Source of the DNA: Planctomycetota bacterium
GTDB lineage: Bacteria > Planctomycetota > PUPC01 > JACPCR01
Assembly: GCA_030740295.1 (NCBI GenBank)
Contig: JASLXP010000715.1
Span: 1 to 19,001, forward strand
Reading direction: 5' to 3'
Length of the DNA: 19,001 nucleotides
Shown: positions 15,423 to 19,001 of the stretch, one piece after another
Layout of the letters: each line of letters opens with the position of its first letter
Numbering within the stretch: position 1 is the stretch's first letter
Translations under genes and position numbers: made by a program
Notes under the pieces: generated by a model
Told to the model about the DNA's origin: nothing
The model's input: only the letters and a program-made list of their open reading frames with translations
The model's database searches: none

Positions 15423-17549
15423 ATGAACTCATCCGAACTGTTTCTGAACGATGTGCATCCGCGAATTCTCTTTGGACCGGATGATGTTCCTCTGCTGCGA
15501 GAAAGGGTGAAGAAGGGGATCCCAGCGAAGACGCTAGCGGAGATTCTACGACGGTCGGAGCGCTACACTGACCCGAGCTCAGAGGACTATGTGGATCTCT
15601 CTTCCGGGCTTGGTAAGGCTCTTGAACGGGGAACGAGAGACCATCGAAACAACCTGTCGGACGCGTTTCACTGCCTGCCCTTCGCTCGGGTCTTGACGGG
15701 AGAGAATTCATGGTTCGAGAGATTTGAACCATTTCTGAACGCAGTGTCAGATGACGAACCATTCGCCAGGTCCAGCCTTCTGACCGCGTTGCCTCTTGCA
15801 TTTGACCTGCTCCACGCGGACCTGGATGAAACCATGCGCAACAAGCTTTCTGCGATCATCCGAACGATGGTGACCACTTATCAGGAGACGGCACTGGCGA
15901 CCACGGGCAACATTGTCTGGGGCCTGGGTACGAATACGTTCATCAGTCCTTTTGGCCATTACCCGATTGCTCTAGCGGCGGTTTACGATGCGCAGAAGGA
16001 CCGCAGAGCGATGGAATTGATTGAGGGTTTCTGCCGGCGTTCGATTCATAAGGGCGTCGACGAAGGCGGCGCCATCTACGAAGGCCCTTCTTACGGGCAG
16101 GGGGATATCCACCAGCTTTCGATGGCCGCGGAGATCCTGTTGCGGGCAGGCATCACGAATCTCTGGGAGACAGAGCCGCGGTTCGCCAATATGGCTCGTC
16201 ACTGGGTCTACCTTACCTTACCGGGCAAGCGAGGGCAGAATACTCCATGCGATGCCTGGCGTCTGCGGCCGACCCTTCCCAATTGGGCGCTCCTGCTTCA
16301 TGCGCGACGCAGTAATGACCCAGTCCTGCAATGGTGCTGGGAACAGATGCGAAGCCGGGAGGACATCGAAGGCTACGAGCCATTCCCGGCGCGGTTCTCT
16401 TCCAACCTCGGCTTACTGGCTCTATGGGAGGATGACGACATCAATGCCGTTCGGCCGGATGAGGCGAACTGGCCCAATTCACGCAATTCGGGTGGGATGG
16501 GTTTCATCACCATGCGGACTGGATGGCAGGATGAGGACCTCTATTTCACACTGCTGTCCTCGGGGCGGACGCCCGGCTGCCGCATTCACCAGCACATCGA
16601 TGGAGGTAACTTCTGCCTCTTTGCGCTGAACGAGGCATTCAGCGTCGACACCGGCTATGGGGACATCGCAGGGCGTTATCATTCCGTGCTGCGTCCTGGT
16701 GCCAAAGAGCCAGGCAACAGCCCGAAGAAATTTGATCAGGCCCATATCGGTGGACTGGTCGATGCCTTTCGGGCGGGCGAAGATGTGGACTACGCACGGG
16801 TGGATGTCAGCCGCCAGTGGGAATGCCGATGGTACTATCGCCACGCAATGCTGGTGAAGGCTGAGGGCGCAGCGCCCTACGTGATCCTGATGGACGATGC
16901 GAACCACTGCGATGACTTCAGCAGCTATGAGTGGCTGATGAACAGCGAACCCGGCAACCGAATTGAAGTGGACAGGAATCAACAAAGGGCAAGTGTGCTC
17001 GGGGCACAGCACCGGCTCGACGTGGCGTGGTCCTGCCCGGCCGATCAGGGCTACGATCGTCCGCACCAGTTGGAGGTGAGCTTTGATGAAATCGATTCCT
17101 TTCAGCTCTCGCACCGCGAGCACGATGTTGACTACTTCACCGGCGAGGCATCACCAGCACAGTCTGAAGGTGGTGGCCGTTGGGGTATCGGAGTCAGGCC
17201 CCGGATCAAAGCGCTCCTGTCCGGATATACAGGCCATCTGCTCACCGCACTCATGCCGCGCAGGCAGGGACAACCGGAAGCCCGGATAGAGCGTCTCTGC
17301 GATCCCACTCATTTCGGCATGGTGATTCACTGGGGCGACGTGACGGACACCATCATTGCCAGCCCCGGCGACCGCAACCTTGCCCTGGGTGGAATGTCCG
17401 GCGAGGCCACACTGGCCCTGGCGCGAAGGAATCAAGCCGGGGAAGTCCTGTGGTGGGCCGCGGCCGATGCATGGGCTCTCAATGCAGACGGCGTCGTGGT
17501 GTTGCCTTCGCAGGGCGAGGCAGCAGTGCTGGTTGAAGGCAAACCGTAA
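15423..17549 (+). CDS. Heparinase II/III-family polysaccharide lyase-like protein
   Basis: 708 aa. The N-terminal half has the alpha/alpha-barrel signature of heparinase/alginate lyase families: HPRILFGPDDVPLLRERV (12-29), then Trp/Leu-rich helices with HCLPFARVLTG and GGAIYEGPSYGQGDIHQ. The C-terminal half begins near GMGFITMRTGW and contains CRIHQHIDGGNFCLFALNEA (near residue 385), the heparinase II/III conserved His and Asp region, followed by DTGYG. A beta-sandwich completes it. Lyases of this fold cut uronic-acid polysaccharides (heparin-like, alginate-like) by beta-elimination. No signal peptide is seen, so it may be cytoplasmic and act on imported oligosaccharides, or be non-classically secreted. 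It lies about 100 bp before a sugar ABC binding protein. The exact PL family is not assigned. Confidence 0.75.
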   Translation: MNSSELFLNDVHPRILFGPDDVPLLRERVKKGIPAKTLAEILRRSERYTDPSSEDYVDLSSGLGKALERGTRDHRNNLSDAFHCLPFARVLTGENSWFERFEPFLNAVSDDEPFARSSLLTALPLAFDLLHADLDETMRNKLSAIIRTMVTTYQETALATTGNIVWGLGTNTFISPFGHYPIALAAVYDAQKDRRAMELIEGFCRRSIHKGVDEGGAIYEGPSYGQGDIHQLSMAAEILLRAGITNLWETEPRFANMARHWVYLTLPGKRGQNTPCDAWRLRPTLPNWALLLHARRSNDPVLQWCWEQMRSREDIEGYEPFPARFSSNLGLLALWEDDDINAVRPDEANWPNSRNSGGMGFITMRTGWQDEDLYFTLLSSGRTPGCRIHQHIDGGNFCLFALNEAFSVDTGYGDIAGRYHSVLRPGAKEPGNSPKKFDQAHIGGLVDAFRAGEDVDYARVDVSRQWECRWYYRHAMLVKAEGAAPYVILMDDANHCDDFSSYEWLMNSEPGNRIEVDRNQQRASVLGAQHRLDVAWSCPADQGYDRPHQLEVSFDEIDSFQLSHREHDVDYFTGEASPAQSEGGGRWGIGVRPRIKALLSGYTGHLLTALMPRRQGQPEARIERLCDPTHFGMVIHWGDVTDTIIASPGDRNLALGGMSGEATLALARRNQAGEVLWWAAADAWALNADGVVVLPSQGEAAVLVEGKP

Positions 17550-17556
17550 TCATCGG

Positions 17557-17588
17557 GGCCATTCCCCTTGCCGCTTCATTTAATGGCC
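17557..17588 (+). terminator. Intercistronic hairpin (weak terminator candidate)
   Basis: GGCCATT (17557-17563) and AATGGCC (17582-17588) are complementary with an 18-nt loop, followed by a T-rich TTATTCT. It lies 8 bp after the lyase stop. Poor as a terminator because the loop is large and the T-run short; it could set relative expression of the lyase and the binding protein. Confidence 0.3.
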
Positions 17589-17658
17589 TTATTCTCTGCC
17601 TCCTTCAGCGGATGGCGATTCATCCGTGATTAGCACCCATTTCTGATTAGCTCCGGCG

Positions 17659-19001
17659 ATGCGATTCTTCCCTCACCTGGTCATTCTCTATTCGACACTG
17701 AGTCAGTGCGCGCTTGAGGCGGGCTGGGTCGAAGAAAAGGATGGGAAGACGGTCATTCATGTATCGCTGTTCACACTGCCCGACCCGAGCCGCACGGATA
17801 CTTTTACTCGGGCCGAAGTCGCGGCGGTCAATGAATTCAAACGCCGCTTTCCGCAGATCTTCAAAGAGCGTTATCTGGCCAGGTACAAGGCCAATCCTGA
17901 GAAATACGGGAAACACAATTGGGAAAATGTCTCCGTCGATCTCCATAAATTCTCGGGCATTTCCGTCGAGGGGGTCGAGACCGCGCTGATGGCGATCGCC
18001 GGCAAGTCTTCGCCTGACGTGATGTATGTGAATTTTCGGCAGTCGCACACCTATATCAGCAACGGATTCCTGTATCCGCTCGATAAGGCTGAGGATGGCT
18101 ATCTCTCCAGCATGACGGATGAGCAGAAGAACTTCCGCATCCACGAAAAGATCTGGCCCGTCATCCGCCGGTCCGGGCCGAGCGGCGAGAGGCACGTGTG
18201 GGCCGTGCCCTATGGTGGAGCGCTGGGCAAGGTCGTCCTGTATCGAAAGGATCTGTTTGAGAAGAAGGGCGTTCCCATGCCGCACAACAACTGGACCTGG
18301 GACGACATGTATCACGCGGTAAAAAAGATCGCCGACCCGGCAAACGGCCTCTACGGCATCCGCTTCGGTCGCGGCAAACATGAGTCATGGTACTGGGTAA
18401 CTTTTCTCTGGTCGGCCGGGGCGGACTGCCTGGTCTACGACGAATCCGAGAGCCGGTGGAAGACCGCGTTCGACACACGTGAGGCCGCGGTGGCGCTGGA
18501 CTACTACACCAGGCTGTGCAACGAAGAATGGACGGATGAGGGCGGGAAAAGGCGTTTCGGGTACGCGGCCAAGGATGCCGCCATCATCAGCGACAAGTGG
18601 GACCGTGGGCAGATCGGCATGCAGTTCTCTTACATTGATGAGAAACAGTTCACGAGCATCAATCCGGATGTGACCGGTATGGTGCCCGTTCCGTTGGGGC
18701 CGACCGGGATGCGCGGCGCCGAACTGAACAGCCGGATGATGGGGATTTTCGCGGATGTCGAGAGTCCGGCCGTCCGGGATGCCGCGTGGGAATACATTCG
18801 TTTCTACGACAGCAAGGACGCGATGCGCATCAAAACGCGCATCATGGTCGAAGGCGGCCTCGGCAAGTTTCTGAATCCGAAGTATCTGAACATGTTCGGA
18901 TACCCGGAGATCGTGCGGCTGGCCCCCAAAGGCTGGGCGGAATGCTTCGAGATCGCTGTCGATTCCGGCAAGCCGGAGCCTTACGGCAAAGGCAGCAACT
19001 T
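17659..19001 (+). CDS. ABC transporter extracellular solute-binding protein (3' end outside the window)
   Basis: Open from ATG 17659 to the window edge, 447 codons without a stop. The N-terminus is a Sec signal peptide (MRFFPHLVILYSTLSQCALE). The family 1 sugar-binding-protein signature follows: VIHVSLFTLPD, AVNEFKRRFPQIF, SPDVMYVN, YPLDKAED, WAVPYGGALGKVVLYRKDLFEKKG, WTWDDMYHAVKKIAD, FLWSAGAD, DTREAAVALDYYTRL, AAIISDKWDRGQIGMQFS and GMVPVPLGPTG. Such proteins capture mono- or oligosaccharides for an ABC permease. About 40 extra residues (RYLARYKANPEKYGKHN and neighbours) sit between the first strand and helix and suggest a divergent subfamily. The permease and ATPase genes would be to the right. 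Next to the lyase it probably delivers its products. Confidence 0.85.
   Translation, partial: MRFFPHLVILYSTLSQCALEAGWVEEKDGKTVIHVSLFTLPDPSRTDTFTRAEVAAVNEFKRRFPQIFKERYLARYKANPEKYGKHNWENVSVDLHKFSGISVEGVETALMAIAGKSSPDVMYVNFRQSHTYISNGFLYPLDKAEDGYLSSMTDEQKNFRIHEKIWPVIRRSGPSGERHVWAVPYGGALGKVVLYRKDLFEKKGVPMPHNNWTWDDMYHAVKKIADPANGLYGIRFGRGKHESWYWVTFLWSAGADCLVYDESESRWKTAFDTREAAVALDYYTRLCNEEWTDEGGKRRFGYAAKDAAIISDKWDRGQIGMQFSYIDEKQFTSINPDVTGMVPVPLGPTGMRGAELNSRMMGIFADVESPAVRDAAWEYIRFYDSKDAMRIKTRIMVEGGLGKFLNPKYLNMFGYPEIVRLAPKGWAECFEIAVDSGKPEPYGKGSN

Noticed and set aside
17647..18381. Minus-strand 244-aa open frame
   Set aside because: Antisense to the solute-binding protein, whose family motifs are continuous over this region.

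Overview
The window comes from a moderately GC-rich bacterial chromosome, and the mix of genes looks like a draft environmental genome. A heparinase II/III-family polysaccharide lyase, a secreted DUF1570 peptidase, a pyrophosphate-type phosphofructokinase, a LarA-family racemase and a receiver protein ending in a CxxC/CxxC tail would fit the PVC group (Lentisphaerota, Kiritimatiellota and relatives) or a nearby phylum such as Hydrogenedentota. No ribosomal or marker gene is present, so this placement is only an inference.

Left end (1-1750): accessory DNA beside a tRNA gene. A DDE/rve transposase runs in from the left edge (3-860). It is followed by about 360 bp with no recognisable gene, then by the broken N-terminus of a tyrosine recombinase (1224-1508, minus) carrying two copies of an arm-type DNA-binding motif. 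Next comes an intact tRNA-Ser(GCU) with its own promoter and rho-independent terminator (minus strand). This reads as the decayed end of an element once integrated at the tRNA.

Middle (2020-10651): chromosomal metabolic and maintenance genes. An MFS transporter and a LarA-like nickel-pincer racemase/epimerase form a translationally coupled minus-strand operon. It is divergent from a plus-strand pair, an FKBP peptidyl-prolyl isomerase and the adenine glycosylase MutY. Then come an unrecognised helical 327-aa protein one base away from a DPPY methyltransferase, the secreted zinc peptidase-like DUF1570 protein, and the PPi-type phosphofructokinase.

Right (10717-19001): a large AddA/RecB-like helicase-nuclease without a visible AddB partner converges on a small KTSC-domain lipoprotein. 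A receiver-domain protein follows (minus strand) whose Cys-rich tail has been separated by a one-base frameshift. A heparinase II/III-like lyase and the start of an ABC sugar-binding protein (cut by the window end) complete the window. The last two suggest uptake and breakdown of an acidic polysaccharide.

Short degenerate tandem repeats (6-7 bp units) recur between or at the edges of genes at three places. I saw no CRISPR array, rRNA or complete defence system. The least explained part is the 327-aa protein plus methyltransferase pair.
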